Assembly (NCBI GenBank): GCA_900321275.1
Contig: ONVI01000049.1
Coordinates: 1-50,785, forward strand
Length of the DNA stretch: 50,785 bases
Direction: 5' to 3'
Source: an uncultured Eubacteriales bacterium
GTDB taxonomy: Bacteria; Bacillota; Clostridia; Oscillospirales; Oscillospiraceae
This document shows, piece by piece, positions 31,259 through 40,435 of this stretch. The position numbers and the translations under genes are program-made. Position 1 is the first letter of the stretch. Every line of letters begins with the position of its first letter. The notes beneath the pieces were generated by a model. It ran no database searches. It was given only the letters and a program-made list of their open reading frames with translations, and was not told the origin of the DNA.

Positions 31259-32221
31259 ATGATCTCACACGGCAAGGAAATCAAGGTATTCACCGGCAAC
31301 TCCAACCCCGTGCTGGCCGAGCGCATCTGCACCGAGCTGTACAGATCTCTGGGCAACATCAGCTGTTCGCAGTTTGCCGACGGCGAATGCTCCATCTCAG
31401 TGTTTGAGCCCGTCCGCGGCAAAGATGTCTTCATCGTTCAATCCACCTGCAAGCCTGTCAACGATAATCTCATGGAGCTGCTTATCATGATCGACGCCAT
31501 GCGCAGGGCGTCCGCCGGCCGTGTCACCGCCGTGATCCCCTACTTCGGCTACGCGCGCCAGGACCGCAAGGCCAAGAGCCGTGATCCCATCTCCGCAAAG
31601 CTTGTGGCAAACCTCATCACCGCCGCCGGGGCGGACCGCGTCCTGACCATGGATCTTCACGCGGCGCAGATTCAGGGCTTCTTCGATATCCCGGTGGACA
31701 ACCTCCAGGGAGGTCACCTGTTTGTCAAACACTATGCCAACATGTTCGGCAAGGGCAATGAGGACGTGATGGTCGTCTCCCCCGACGTTGGCAGCACCGC
31801 CCGCGCCCGCGCCTTCTCCATGAAGCTCGGGATGAATCTGGCCATCGTGGACAAGCGCCGTGAACGTGCCAACCAGTCCGAGGTCATGAATATCATCGGC
31901 GACGTGAAAGGCAAGACCTGCATCCTGCTTGACGATATCGTGGACACCGCGGGCTCTCTCTGCGGCGCAGCCAAGGCCATCAAAGAGATCGGCGGCGCGA
32001 AGGAGGTCTACGCCTGCGCGACCCACGGCGTACTCTCCGGCCCGGCGCTGGACCGCATCAACTCCAGCTGCATCAAGGAGCTGCTGCTGCTCGACACGAT
32101 CCCCTATCCCTCTGACAGGCCCGTGTGCGAGAAGATCAAATATCTGTCCACCGCCTCCGTCTTTGCCGAGGCGATCCGCCGCATTTACGAGGAAGTATCC
32201 ATTTCCAATCTGTTTGAGTGA
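31259..32221 (+). CDS. prs: Ribose-phosphate pyrophosphokinase
   Basis: 320 residues; makes PRPP from ribose-5-phosphate and ATP for purine, pyrimidine, His, Trp and NAD synthesis. ATP-binding flexible-loop residues YFGYARQDRKAKSRDPISAK (95-114), the metal site MDLHAAQIQGFF (131-142) and the PRPP-binding loop LLDDIVDTAGS (223-233) are intact. The ATG at 31259 was chosen for GGAGGA 8 bp ahead. The stop overlaps the start of pth. Confidence 0.96.
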   Translation: MISHGKEIKVFTGNSNPVLAERICTELYRSLGNISCSQFADGECSISVFEPVRGKDVFIVQSTCKPVNDNLMELLIMIDAMRRASAGRVTAVIPYFGYARQDRKAKSRDPISAKLVANLITAAGADRVLTMDLHAAQIQGFFDIPVDNLQGGHLFVKHYANMFGKGNEDVMVVSPDVGSTARARAFSMKLGMNLAIVDKRRERANQSEVMNIIGDVKGKTCILLDDIVDTAGSLCGAAKAIKEIGGAKEVYACATHGVLSGPALDRINSSCIKELLLLDTIPYPSDRPVCEKIKYLSTASVFAEAIRRIYEEVSISNLFE

Positions 32222-32808
32222 TGTTTTTCAAACCTTCCGGCTCTGTGTCCTGGCTCATTGTTTTCCTCGGCAATCCCGGCCCGAAATATGAGTACACGCG
32301 CCACAACGCGGGCTTCATGGCCGGCGACGCCCTGGCGAAAAAGCTGGGCGTGAGCATCAACAGGCTGCGCTTCAAGGCGCTCACCGCCGCCGCGGAGATA
32401 AACGGCGAAAAGGTGCTGCTCATGAAGCCGCAGACCTTCATGAACCTCTCGGGCGAGGCGGTCGGTCAGGCCGCGCGCTTCTATAAGATTCCGCCCGAGC
32501 GTGTGCTCGTCGTCTCCGACGAGATCAGTCTTCCCCTCGGCAAGCTGCGGGTGCGGCCGAAAGGCTCCGCCGGCGGCCATAACGGTCTCAAGAGCATTAT
32601 CGCTTCCCTCGGCAGCGACGCTTTCCCCCGTATTCGCATCGGCGTGGGCGCGCCGCCGCATCCCGATTACGATATGGCAGACTGGGTTCTGTCGGTGTTC
32701 CGCAATCAGGATCTGGAGGACATGCTCGCCGCGTCCGACCGCGCGGCCGAGGCCGTGACCACTTATATCAGCGATGGCCCGGAGCGGGCCATGAACCGCT
32801 TCAACTGA
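32221..32808 (+). CDS. pth: Peptidyl-tRNA hydrolase
   Basis: 195 residues; releases tRNA from peptidyl-tRNA. Key segments: FLGNPGPKYEYTRHNAGF (catalytic His28), LLMKPQTFMNLSG, the catalytic-Asp region VVSDEISLPLGKLR, and KGSAGGHNGLKSI. Family members usually start within five residues of the LGNPG strand; here ten extra residues precede it, yet ATG at 32221 (or GTG at 32218) is the only reasonable start. It overlaps the prs stop, so prs and pth form an operon. Confidence 0.95.
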   Translation: MFFKPSGSVSWLIVFLGNPGPKYEYTRHNAGFMAGDALAKKLGVSINRLRFKALTAAAEINGEKVLLMKPQTFMNLSGEAVGQAARFYKIPPERVLVVSDEISLPLGKLRVRPKGSAGGHNGLKSIIASLGSDAFPRIRIGVGAPPHPDYDMADWVLSVFRNQDLEDMLAASDRAAEAVTTYISDGPERAMNRFN

Positions 32809-32878
32809 CCCCGGCGCATACCATAGCGAAACCGCAGCGATCTGTCCGCCGTAACCCTGTCAGCAGAGTTATCAAAGT

Positions 32879-32903
32879 TCCTTCGCTTCGCTCAGGATGA
32901 CAC
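32879..32903. repeat. Single arm of the TCATCCTGA-GCG interspersed repeat
   Basis: CTTCGCTTCGCTCAGGATGA, matching one arm of the palindromic repeats at 38974-39054 and 45699-45775, lies between pth and glgC without its partner arm. Confidence 0.55.
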
Positions 32904-32957
32904 CGGATGGGCTGCTGCAGAACACATTGCAAAAACACCATTTTGAGGAGGCTGCCC

Positions 32958-34151
32958 ATGAAGAAAAACATGATCGCCATGCTTCTGGCGGGCGGACAAG
33001 GTTCTCGTCTGTACGCCCTGACCCAGAACGTAGCCAAACCCAGCGTGCCTTTCGGAGGCAAGTACAGAATCATCGACTTTCCCCTCTCCAACTGCGCCAA
33101 TTCCGGCATCGACACCGTCGGCGTCATGACCCAGTACCGTCCCCTGCAGCTCAACAGCTACATCGGCATCGGCCAGACTTGGGATCTTGACGTAAACGAC
33201 GGCGGCGTCTACATTCTCCCGCCTTACCAGTCTGCGGGCGAGAAGGGCTCCTGGTTCACCGGAACGGCCAACGCCATCTACCAGAATATCTCCTTCGTCG
33301 AGAACTACGACCCCGAGGCCGTGGTGATCCTCTCCGGCGACCACATCTACAAAATGGACTACGCCGACATGCTCCGCGAGCATAACGAGCACGGCGCGGC
33401 CTGCACCATTTCTGTCCTGACCGTTACGCTTGAGGAAGCCACCCGCTTCGGCATGATGAACCTTGGCGAGGACGGCTACATCAAGGAGTTTGAGGAGAAG
33501 CCCAAACATCCCAAGAGCACCCTGGCCTCCATGGGCATCTATATCTTCGACTGGAAGAAGCTGCGCAAGTACCTCATTGAGGATGAAGCCAACCCCAACT
33601 CCAAGCATGACTTCGGCCACAACATCATCCCCGCCATGATCGCCGACGGCGAGAAGATCTGGCCCTACCGCTTCAAGGGCTACTGGCGCGATGTCGGCAC
33701 CATTGACAGCCTTTGGGACGCGAACATGGATATGCTCACGCCCAGACTCATCGACCTCTACGATCCCGAGTGGCCCATCAGCGCGAGAAGCCCCATCTGC
33801 CCGCCGCATCAGGTCGGCTCCCACGCGGAGATCCTGCACTCCATCGTCACCGAGGGCTGCGAGATCGACGGCATTGTGGACAACTCCGTCCTCTCTCCCT
33901 CCGTCAAGATCGGCGTCGGCGCGAACATCAAGTACAGCGTCCTGATGCCCGGCGTCGTGGTGGAGCCCGGCGCTTCTGTTGAGTACGCCATCGTCGGCGA
34001 GAGAACCGTCATCCGTGCCGGCGCGCGCGTCGGCGCCTCCCCGGCTCCGGGCGACGAGAAGTGCATCACCACCATTGGCCCCGATATCGAGATCCCCGCC
34101 GGCTCCACCGTCAAAGTCGGAGCCATGATCAGCAATAGCGAGGAGGTTTAA
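32958..34151 (+). CDS. glgC: Glucose-1-phosphate adenylyltransferase, catalytic subunit
   Basis: 397 residues; makes ADP-glucose, the committed step of glycogen synthesis. [15 protein letters not shown] (nucleotide loop), [31 protein letters not shown] (metal Asp), EEKPK and [16 protein letters not shown] are all standard. A C-terminal left-handed beta-helix ([27 protein letters not shown]) follows. The ATG at 32958 has GAGGAGG 7 bp upstream; the frame extends upstream, but no better site exists. glgD starts 4 bp after the stop. Confidence 0.96.
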   Translation: MKKNMIAMLLAGGQGSRLYALTQNVAKPSVPFGGKYRIIDFPLSNCANSGIDTVGVMTQYRPLQLNSYIGIGQTWDLDVNDGGVYILPPYQSAGEKGSWFTGTANAIYQNISFVENYDPEAVVILSGDHIYKMDYADMLREHNEHGAACTISVLTVTLEEATRFGMMNLGEDGYIKEFEEKPKHPKSTLASMGIYIFDWKKLRKYLIEDEANPNSKHDFGHNIIPAMIADGEKIWPYRFKGYWRDVGTIDSLWDANMDMLTPRLIDLYDPEWPISARSPICPPHQVGSHAEILHSIVTEGCEIDGIVDNSVLSPSVKIGVGANIKYSVLMPGVVVEPGASVEYAIVGERTVIRAGARVGASPAPGDEKCITTIGPDIEIPAGSTVKVGAMISNSEEV

Positions 34152-34154
34152 GCC

Positions 34155-35270
34155 ATGAAGGATTTCCACGGTCTTATTTTCGCTTACTATACCGACGCCC
34201 GCCTGCGTGAGCTTGTCAGCATGCGCACCGCCGCGTCCCTGCCCTTCTGCGGCAGATACAGAGTCATCGACTTCTCCCTCTCCGCCATGCGCAACGCCGG
34301 CATTACCGACGTCGGCGTGATCATGCAGCGTGATTACCAGTCCCTGCTCGACCATCTCGGCGGCGGCAAAGCCTGGGATATGGCCCGCCGTACCGGCGGT
34401 CTCCGCATGCTGCCCCCCTTCGGCCTGCCCGAGTACCACCGCGGCAACTACGCCGGAACCATGGAAGCGCTGATCGCGGTCAGCTCCTACATCAAAGACG
34501 TGAAGGCCAAGTACTTTGTGCTGATGCTGGGCGATATGTGCGCCAACATCGACCTGACCTTCCCCATGGAGCAGCACCGCAAGTCCGGCGCGCCCATCAC
34601 CGCCATCTGCACCGACCGCGCCGACGCCGAGGGCTTCCGCATGACCTACCTCACCGACGAACAGGGCAAGGCCAAGCAGCTTCTCGTCGATGCCGTCAAC
34701 GAGAAGGAGGGCTTGCTGAGCCTCGAAGCTTACATTATTAATAAGGATACCCTCCTTGATCTGATGGAGACCAGCCGCAAGCAGAGCCTCCACCGCTTCC
34801 ACAAGGACACGCTGGACACCTGGCTCAAGGAAGGCGGCAAGATGGACATCTATGTCCACCACGGCTATACCGCCCTCATCCGCAGCGTGGACAGCTACTA
34901 CAAGGCCAACATGGACATGCTCAACAACGATATCCGTCATGAGCTGTTCCCGGCCGAGCGCCCTGTCTTCACCAAGGCGCGCGAAGAAGTCAGCACCTAC
35001 TACGGCGTCGGTTCTTACTCCCGCAACTCCCTGGTCGCGGACAACTGCATCATCGACGGTTCCATCGAGAACTGCATCATCTTCTCCGGTGCGCGCATCC
35101 GTCCGGGTGCGAAGCTCAAAAACTGCATCGTGATGAACGACTGCATCGTGGAAGCCGGCTGCAATCTTGACCACTGCATCATCGACAAGGACTGCAGCTT
35201 CTCCGCGGGCACGGTTCTCAACGGCAATGAGAAGCTCCCGCTGATCGTGCCGAAGGGCTCCCACATCTGA
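34155..35270 (+). CDS. glgD: ADP-glucose pyrophosphorylase-like regulatory subunit
   Basis: 371 residues. Paralog of glgC found in Firmicutes; the protein forms GlgC-GlgD hetero-oligomers and lacks activity alone. The N-terminal GGxGxRL loop is replaced (GLIFAYYTDARLRELVSMRT), as expected for GlgD, while LPFCGRYRVIDFSLSAMRNAGI and LMLGDMCANID retain the fold. The C-terminal beta-helix (NCIIDGSIENCIIFSG, IVMNDCIVEAGC) is complete. The 3-nt gap from glgC implies coupled translation. Confidence 0.95.
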   Translation: MKDFHGLIFAYYTDARLRELVSMRTAASLPFCGRYRVIDFSLSAMRNAGITDVGVIMQRDYQSLLDHLGGGKAWDMARRTGGLRMLPPFGLPEYHRGNYAGTMEALIAVSSYIKDVKAKYFVLMLGDMCANIDLTFPMEQHRKSGAPITAICTDRADAEGFRMTYLTDEQGKAKQLLVDAVNEKEGLLSLEAYIINKDTLLDLMETSRKQSLHRFHKDTLDTWLKEGGKMDIYVHHGYTALIRSVDSYYKANMDMLNNDIRHELFPAERPVFTKAREEVSTYYGVGSYSRNSLVADNCIIDGSIENCIIFSGARIRPGAKLKNCIVMNDCIVEAGCNLDHCIIDKDCSFSAGTVLNGNEKLPLIVPKGSHI

Positions 35271-35291
35271 TATTGTAATCCCGGCAATGTT

Positions 35292-35326
35292 CCCGTCGCC
35301 CCGGGTCTGCGCCCGGAGCGACGGGG
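35292..35326 (+). terminator. Strong hairpin after glgD
   Basis: CCCGTCGCCCCGGG / CCCGGAGCGACGGG with one mismatch and a 6-nt loop. No T-run follows, so it may be an mRNA-stabilising or Rho-dependent end. A second hairpin, CTGCTCAA/TTGAGCAG, is at 35338-35375. Confidence 0.5.
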
Positions 35327-35384
35327 AATTCCGCTGTCTGCTCAAAGGCCCGAAGTATGCGAGCCCTTGAGCAGGCGGCAGCAC

Positions 35385-35412
35385 TTGCCATCTGAGCAAA
35401 ACATGCTACAAT
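35385..35412 (+). promoter_or_regulatory. glgP promoter
   Basis: TTGCCA, 16 bp, TACAAT. It gives a leader of about 255 nt. The leader holds the stems CTTTTACC/GGTAAAAG (35433-35461), a GCGAGCCCTCG...CGAGGGC domain (about 35479-35528) and TCGATTGCAA/TTGCAATCGA (35545-35572), ending 14 bp before the duplicated ribosome binding region. Confidence 0.5.
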
Positions 35413-35578
35413 TCAATTCGCATTCCGTTTGTCTTTTACCGAAGCTTAGCCGCGGTAAAAGCGCTTAAGGCAAGCCATGCGAGCCCTCGCGCCGACCGAC
35501 CGAGGCGTCCCCCCGCAGGCCGAGGGCGATAAGCGCGAGTTCCCTCGATTGCAAGTATCGGTTTGCAATCGAAGACTA

Positions 35579-35732
35579 AAAAAGGCAGGTATTTTCATGA
35601 AAAATCAAATTTCCCGCGAAGAAATCCGCAGCGCCATCGAAGACAAGCTCTGTGCAAAAAGGCAGGTATTTTCATGAAAAATCAAATTTCCCGCGAAGAA
35701 ATCCGCAGCGCCATCGAAGACAAGCTCTGTGC
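35579..35732 (+). repeat. Exact 77-bp tandem duplication spanning the glgP start
   Basis: Two identical 77-bp units (35579-35655 and 35656-35732). Each contains AAAAAGGCAGG, the ATG and the first ~19 codons of glgP. Being identical, the duplication looks recent or maintained. 77 is not a multiple of three, so the two ATGs are in different frames. Confidence 0.95.
35597..35677 (+). CDS. Upstream ORF (26 aa) made by the glgP start duplication
   Basis: Starts at the ATG of the first repeat unit. It encodes the first 19-20 residues of GlgP (MKNQISREEIRSAIEDKLCA), then KRQVFS, and stops at TGA overlapping the ATG of the second unit (ATGA). The Shine-Dalgarno is the same weak AAGGCAGG as for glgP. 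It likely couples or dampens glgP translation. Confidence 0.6.
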   Translation: MKNQISREEIRSAIEDKLCAKRQVFS

Positions 35733-38076
35733 CCAGTTCAGCACCTCCAACGCCGAGGCATCGGACGAGCAGGTCTTTCAGGCCACTGCCATTGTCATCC
35801 GCGAGCTGATGAGCAGACTTCTCGCCGCGCAGAATCCCCGCAAGGCCGAGAAGGAAGTACACTATATGTCGATGGAGTTCCTCATGGGGCGCAGCCTGAT
35901 GAAGAACGCCTACAACCTCGGCCTGTCCGAGGCGATCATCGGCGCCTTGGAGGACATGGGCCGCAGCGCCGCCGATATCTTTGAGGAAGAACCCGACGCC
36001 GGTCTCGGCAACGGCGGTCTCGGCCGTCTCGCCGCGTGCTATATGGACTCCATGACCACTGAGGGTCTGCAGGCTACCGGCTATTCGATCTGCTACGAGC
36101 TGGGTATTTTCAAGCAGCGCTTTGAAAACGGCAAGCAGGTCGAGGTCTCCGACAACTGGCGCACCGCCGCCGAGAGCTGGCTGATCCCCCGTTATGAGGA
36201 TATGGTCGAGGTACGCTTCGGCGGTCAGATCTCTCCCCACTGGGACAACTACGGCCACTATCACGCCGAGCATACCGGCTACACCGCCGTTTACGCTCTG
36301 CCGCGCGACATGCTGATCGCGGGCTATGAGGGCAAGGATATCAACACCCTGCGCCTCTGGGACGCCAAGAGCCCTTACTCCCTGGATATGTACCTCTTCT
36401 CCGCGGGCGAATACGTCAAGAGCATGGCGGAGCGCACCATGGCCGAGGTCATTACCAAGGTTCTCTACCCCGCCGACGACCATATCGAGGGCAAGATCCT
36501 GCGTCTCAAGCAGCAGTATTTCTTCGTCTCCGCCTCCGCGCAGGACATCGTCCGCAAGCACATCCGCAAGTGGGGCGACATTCGCTCCTTCTCCCGCCAC
36601 CATGTCATCCAGATCAACGACACCCACCCGACCATGATCATCCCCGAGCTCATGCGCATCTTCATGGACGATCACGGCCTCGGCTGGGATGAGGCGTGGG
36701 AGATCGTCAAGAACAGCGTGGCCTACACCAACCACACCGTCATGAGCGAAGCCCTGGAGAAGTGGCCGCAGGATATCATTCAGCAGCTTCTGCCCCGCCT
36801 GTGGGAGATCATGTGCGAGATCAACCGCCGCTGGTGCGACTTCCTCGCCGTCAAATTCGGCACCGGCGACAGGCTCGGTCACAACCTCATCATCCGCGAC
36901 GGCCAGGTGCATATGGCCAATCTGTGCCTCGCCTCCTGCTACATGATCAACGGCGTGTCCAGTCTGCACGGCGAAATTCTCAGAAACAGCCTCTTCCATG
37001 ACATCTATACCGTCTGGCCCGAGCGCTTCACCCACGTCACCAACGGCATTGACCATCGCCGCTGGCTTTCCCAGATCAACCCCGGCCTGCACAATCTGAT
37101 TGTTGACCTTCTGGGGAACGAAGATTACCTGCTGAAGCCGGAACTGCTGACCAAGCTGGCAAAATATGAAGACGACGCTTCCGTGCGCGCCCGCCTGAAC
37201 GACATCAAGTACGCCAACAAGCTGCGCTTTGCCGAATTTGCCAAGCGCAACGACAGCTTTGCCCTCAACCCGGACGCGATCATGGACGTTCAGGTCAAGC
37301 GTCTGCACGAGTACAAGCGCCAGCTCCTGTGCGCGATGAACATTGTCGCCCTCCAGCTCAGGCTGCATGACGATCCCAATATGGAGTTCGTGCCCAGAAC
37401 CTACGTATTCGGCGCGAAGGCCGCCGCGGGCTACAAGATGGCCAAGCGCATTATCGAGTTCATCCTCAGCCTTGCCAACGACGTGAACAACGACCCCGTC
37501 TGCAAGGATAAGCTGCAGGTCTATTTTGTGGAGAACTACCGCGTCAGCGCGGCCGAGGCTATCGTTCCCGCCGCCCAGATATCCGAGCAGATCTCCACCG
37601 CCGGCAAGGAGGCCTCCGGCACCGGCTGCATGAAGCTGATGATGAACGGCGCCGTGACGATCGGCACCCTCGACGGCGCGAACGTCGAGATGTACGAGCT
37701 CCTCGGCGACGCGAACATGTTCCTCTTCGGTCTGCAGAACGACGAGATCATCAACTGGCGCAGCCACGGCTATGATCCCAACGGCATGGCCAAGGCCGAT
37801 CCCGAGCTGTACCGCGTCTGCAACAAGATCATGAACGGCTTCTCCGACGGCAAGAGCTATTCGGACATCATCTCCTCTCTGCTCTTCCAGGGCGACCCCT
37901 ACATGGTCATCGCCGACTTCCGCAAGTACAGCGATACACAGGAGCGTCTGTACAAGACGATTGCCGATCCCTCCGAGATGGGCCGCCTTTCCCTCATGAA
38001 CACCGCGCTGAGCGGCTACTTCGCCGCCGACCGCGCCATCCGCGAGTACGCCGAGAATATATGGCACATCAACTGA
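35674..38076 (+). CDS. glgP: Glycogen/maltodextrin phosphorylase
   Basis: 800 residues; releases glucose-1-phosphate from alpha-1,4-glucans with PLP. Diagnostic segments: EFLMGRSLMKNAYNLG, GLGNGGLGRLAACYMDSM, QINDTHPT, MDVQVKRLHEYKRQLLC and KEASGTGCMK, where Lys654 would hold PLP, followed by MNGAVTIGTLDGANVEM. The usual GTGNMK reads GTGCMK here, a small deviation. The start at 35674 is the second copy of a duplicated start; an upstream ORF overlaps it. It works with glgC and glgD in glycogen turnover. Confidence 0.95.
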   Translation: MKNQISREEIRSAIEDKLCAQFSTSNAEASDEQVFQATAIVIRELMSRLLAAQNPRKAEKEVHYMSMEFLMGRSLMKNAYNLGLSEAIIGALEDMGRSAADIFEEEPDAGLGNGGLGRLAACYMDSMTTEGLQATGYSICYELGIFKQRFENGKQVEVSDNWRTAAESWLIPRYEDMVEVRFGGQISPHWDNYGHYHAEHTGYTAVYALPRDMLIAGYEGKDINTLRLWDAKSPYSLDMYLFSAGEYVKSMAERTMAEVITKVLYPADDHIEGKILRLKQQYFFVSASAQDIVRKHIRKWGDIRSFSRHHVIQINDTHPTMIIPELMRIFMDDHGLGWDEAWEIVKNSVAYTNHTVMSEALEKWPQDIIQQLLPRLWEIMCEINRRWCDFLAVKFGTGDRLGHNLIIRDGQVHMANLCLASCYMINGVSSLHGEILRNSLFHDIYTVWPERFTHVTNGIDHRRWLSQINPGLHNLIVDLLGNEDYLLKPELLTKLAKYEDDASVRARLNDIKYANKLRFAEFAKRNDSFALNPDAIMDVQVKRLHEYKRQLLCAMNIVALQLRLHDDPNMEFVPRTYVFGAKAAAGYKMAKRIIEFILSLANDVNNDPVCKDKLQVYFVENYRVSAAEAIVPAAQISEQISTAGKEASGTGCMKLMMNGAVTIGTLDGANVEMYELLGDANMFLFGLQNDEIINWRSHGYDPNGMAKADPELYRVCNKIMNGFSDGKSYSDIISSLLFQGDPYMVIADFRKYSDTQERLYKTIADPSEMGRLSLMNTALSGYFAADRAIREYAENIWHIN

Positions 38077-38969
38077 ATGTGAAAAAAGACGCCGCCGTGG
38101 TTATCGGCGGCGTCAACATGGACATCTGGGGCAGACCCACCGGGGCGCTGGTCATGCACGACTCCACCCCCGGCAGTGTGCGCATGACGCCCGGCGGCGT
38201 AGGGCGCAACATTGCCCACAATCTGTGCCTGCTGGGGATGGACGTCTCCTTCGTCACCGCCATGGGCGATGATCTGATCGGCCGCGCGCTGATGGACGCC
38301 TGTTCACAGCTCGGCCTCAACATGCAGCATACGCTTGTGAAGAAGGACGGACACAGCTCCACCTACCTCTTTGTCACGGAGGCGGGCGGAGACATGTGCT
38401 GTGCCATCAACGACATGGATATCTGCGCCGCGCTCACGCCGAATTTCTTTGAAAGTCTGCTGCCGAAGCTGCGCGCAAACGCCGCCATGGTCGTGGACGC
38501 AAATCTTCCCGCGGAGTCGCTGGCGTGGCTGTGCAGCCGCGCGCGCATGCCGGTTTATGCCGATACGGTATCCGCCGCCAAGGCGGAGCGTCTGCGCCCT
38601 CAGCTCAAGAATCTGCGCGCGCTCAAGACCAACGCCCTCGAGGCCGCGTCCCTGACCGGGGAAAAGGATCCGGAGCGCGCTGCGCAAAAGCTCGCAAAGC
38701 TCTGTCCGGGGCGCGTATTCGTCAGTCTCGGACCGGACGGCATGATCGCCGCCGAGCGCGGCAAGCTCCTGCGCTTCCCGGTCTACGACGCCGAGGTGAT
38801 CAACACCAACGGCGCAGGGGACGCGGCGGCCGCCGCCATCGTCTGGGCAGATCTCAGAGGCTGCGATCTCGCGGCCACCGCCCAGCTGGCGCAGCTTGCG
38901 GGCAGCATCACCTGCCGCAGCGCCGAATCCAACAACCCGGAGCTCAGCACATTGCCAAAGCTGATGTGA
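38061..38969 (+). CDS. PfkB-family carbohydrate/nucleoside kinase (pseudouridine kinase-like)
   Basis: 302 residues of the ribokinase fold. GGVNMDIWGRP near the N-terminus and GGVGRNIAHNLCLLG (45-59) are typical of pseudouridine kinase/PfkB proteins. The anion-hole and catalytic motif NTNGAGDAAAA is at 248-258 (D254 the base). The substrate is not certain; pseudouridine or a sugar are candidates, and no PsuG homologue is nearby. It starts inside glgP (16-bp overlap), so translation is coupled to the phosphorylase. Confidence 0.85.
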   Translation: MAHQLNVKKDAAVVIGGVNMDIWGRPTGALVMHDSTPGSVRMTPGGVGRNIAHNLCLLGMDVSFVTAMGDDLIGRALMDACSQLGLNMQHTLVKKDGHSSTYLFVTEAGGDMCCAINDMDICAALTPNFFESLLPKLRANAAMVVDANLPAESLAWLCSRARMPVYADTVSAAKAERLRPQLKNLRALKTNALEAASLTGEKDPERAAQKLAKLCPGRVFVSLGPDGMIAAERGKLLRFPVYDAEVINTNGAGDAAAAAIVWADLRGCDLAATAQLAQLAGSITCRSAESNNPELSTLPKLM

Positions 38970-38973
38970 AAGC

Positions 38974-39054
38974 CTGTCATTCTGAGCGAAGCGAAGAATC
39001 CCGTATGGGACGCGCAAAACCGGGATATCCTTCGCTGACGCGATGCCATGACAC
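38974..39054. repeat. Interspersed palindrome, TCATTCTGA-GCG type
   Basis: TGTCATTCTGAGCGAAGCGA ... CCTTCGCTGACGCGATGCCATGACA, an imperfect inverted repeat of the family also at 27145-27216 and 45699-45775. Confidence 0.65.
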
Positions 39055-39074
39055 AACAGTCTCAAAACGAAAGA

Positions 39075-39103
39075 CCTCCGCCCGTCCGGGCGGAGGCTTT
39101 TCG
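39075..39103. terminator. Terminator between the kinase and the symporter
   Basis: CCTCCGCCC / GGGCGGAGG, 4-nt loop, then CTTTTCGTTTT on the plus strand; it lies between convergent genes and may serve both. Confidence 0.8.
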
Positions 39104-39117
39104 TTTTATGTATCGGT

Positions 39118-40359
39118 TTATGCCTTGTTCTTCTTTGCCATGGCCTTCTGGAGCCAATCCTTGCCGTCGTTGAAGCGGGAGACGATGAAGGAGGCCACAT
39201 AGTCGCCGGCAGCATTGACCATCGTGGCAGGGGGATCGACGAGATCACCGATGGCCTGGGCGATGGGGAAGGCGACCGCAAGCTGCTCGGGGAAGAAGAG
39301 GGAGCAGAGCACCAGCTCGCCGGTACCGCCGCCGCCGGGGATGCCGGACATGGCAACGGAGGAGACGGTGGCGACAATGATCGCCAGCAGGGCGTCGGTA
39401 GTGGCGAAGTCCTTGCCGAACATGCCGAAGAGGAAGGCGACCTTGATGATGGCGCTCATGCCGGAGCCGTCCATGTTCATCGTCGCGCCCATGGGGAGAA
39501 CGATGTCGGTCACGTCCTTGGAGATGCCGGTATCCTCGGCAACCTCCATGTTGGTGGGGATCGTCGCAACGGAGGAGCAGGTGCCGAAGGCCACGGCCGC
39601 GGGACGGAAAATGTGCTGGAACATGACCTTGACAGCGCCCTTGCCGCCGCCGAACTGCGCGTAAAGCGGGAAGATCAGGAACATGTACGCGAAGGCGACG
39701 ACGTAGTAGAGAATGATGGCGCGGGCGTAGCTGGAGACGAAGTCGGCGCCGTGGGCGGCGACGAGAGACGCGAAGAAGCCGAAGAAGCCGATGGGGGCGT
39801 AGTAGCTGATGAGCTTGATGACCTTCATAAGCGCCTGGGTAATTTCATCCAGAAGCCCCGCAAGCTTGGTCTCGGGACCGCCGCACATCTGCACGCCGAA
39901 GCCGAAGAAGATGCCCGCGATGATGAGCTGGAGGATGGAACGGCGGCTCCAAAGCTCGGGGAAGTCAGGCTTGGTGAAGAAGCCGACGATCATGGCCCCG
40001 GCGCTCATGGGCTCAGAAGCGCCCGGCTCAAAGGCGGGCTCACCGGTGTAGACGGGGATGAAACGAACCAGCACATACATGATGACGGAGGCGATGATCG
40101 TCGTGCAGATAAAGGTGACGACCGTCGTGCCCATCAGCTTGCCGGCGCGTTTGGCGCTCTTCATGTTTGCGATGGAGGAGGCGATGGAGAAGAACACCAT
40201 CGGCACCACAACGCAGAACATCATGTTGATGAACAGCGTGCCCAGAGGCTCCAGCACACCGGCGTTCGGCCAGGTGAAGCCGACGATGATACCGAGCACG
40301 ATGCCGATGATCATGGAGAAGAAGAAAAAGTTGTTCTTCAGGAAACTGTTGGACTTCAT
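39118..40359 (-). CDS. Dicarboxylate/amino acid:cation symporter (DAACS family)
   Basis: 413 residues, polytopic membrane protein of the GltP/SstT/DctA family that imports Glu, Asp, Ser/Thr or C4-dicarboxylates with Na+ or H+. Eight transmembrane segments plus two re-entrant loops: the loop 1 Ser-rich motif reads GTCSSVATIPTNM, and GATMNMDGSGM is the transport-core motif in TM7. Loop 2 is SGIPGGGGTGE, and the TM8 region has DPPATMVNAAGD. Loop details differ from GltP, so the substrate is unsure. AAAGGAG precedes the start. It is divergent from an araC-type gene. Confidence 0.92.
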   Translation of the reverse strand: MKSNSFLKNNFFFFSMIIGIVLGIIVGFTWPNAGVLEPLGTLFINMMFCVVVPMVFFSIASSIANMKSAKRAGKLMGTTVVTFICTTIIASVIMYVLVRFIPVYTGEPAFEPGASEPMSAGAMIVGFFTKPDFPELWSRRSILQLIIAGIFFGFGVQMCGGPETKLAGLLDEITQALMKVIKLISYYAPIGFFGFFASLVAAHGADFVSSYARAIILYYVVAFAYMFLIFPLYAQFGGGKGAVKVMFQHIFRPAAVAFGTCSSVATIPTNMEVAEDTGISKDVTDIVLPMGATMNMDGSGMSAIIKVAFLFGMFGKDFATTDALLAIIVATVSSVAMSGIPGGGGTGELVLCSLFFPEQLAVAFPIAQAIGDLVDPPATMVNAAGDYVASFIVSRFNDGKDWLQKAMAKKNKA

Positions 40360-40394
40360 GGAGATTGCTCCTTTCGGATTTAAAGTTCGTTAAT

Positions 40395-40422
40395 ATTATA
40401 TTCTTCCAATATGCAAAGTAAA
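40395..40422 (-). promoter_or_regulatory. Symporter promoter
   Basis: On the minus strand: TTTACT, 16 bp, TATAAT, 35 bp before the start codon; back to back with the araC promoter. Confidence 0.6.
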
Positions 40423-40435
40423 TTGCAAGGTCTGC

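Noticed and set aside
32892-35399. Very long open frame opposite glgC-glgD
   Set aside because: It is an antisense shadow of highly conserved genes in G+C-rich DNA; composition (His/Val/Asp/Gly-rich) is typical of such shadows.
35605-38067. Very long open frame opposite glgP
   Set aside because: Antisense shadow of glgP, for the same reasons.
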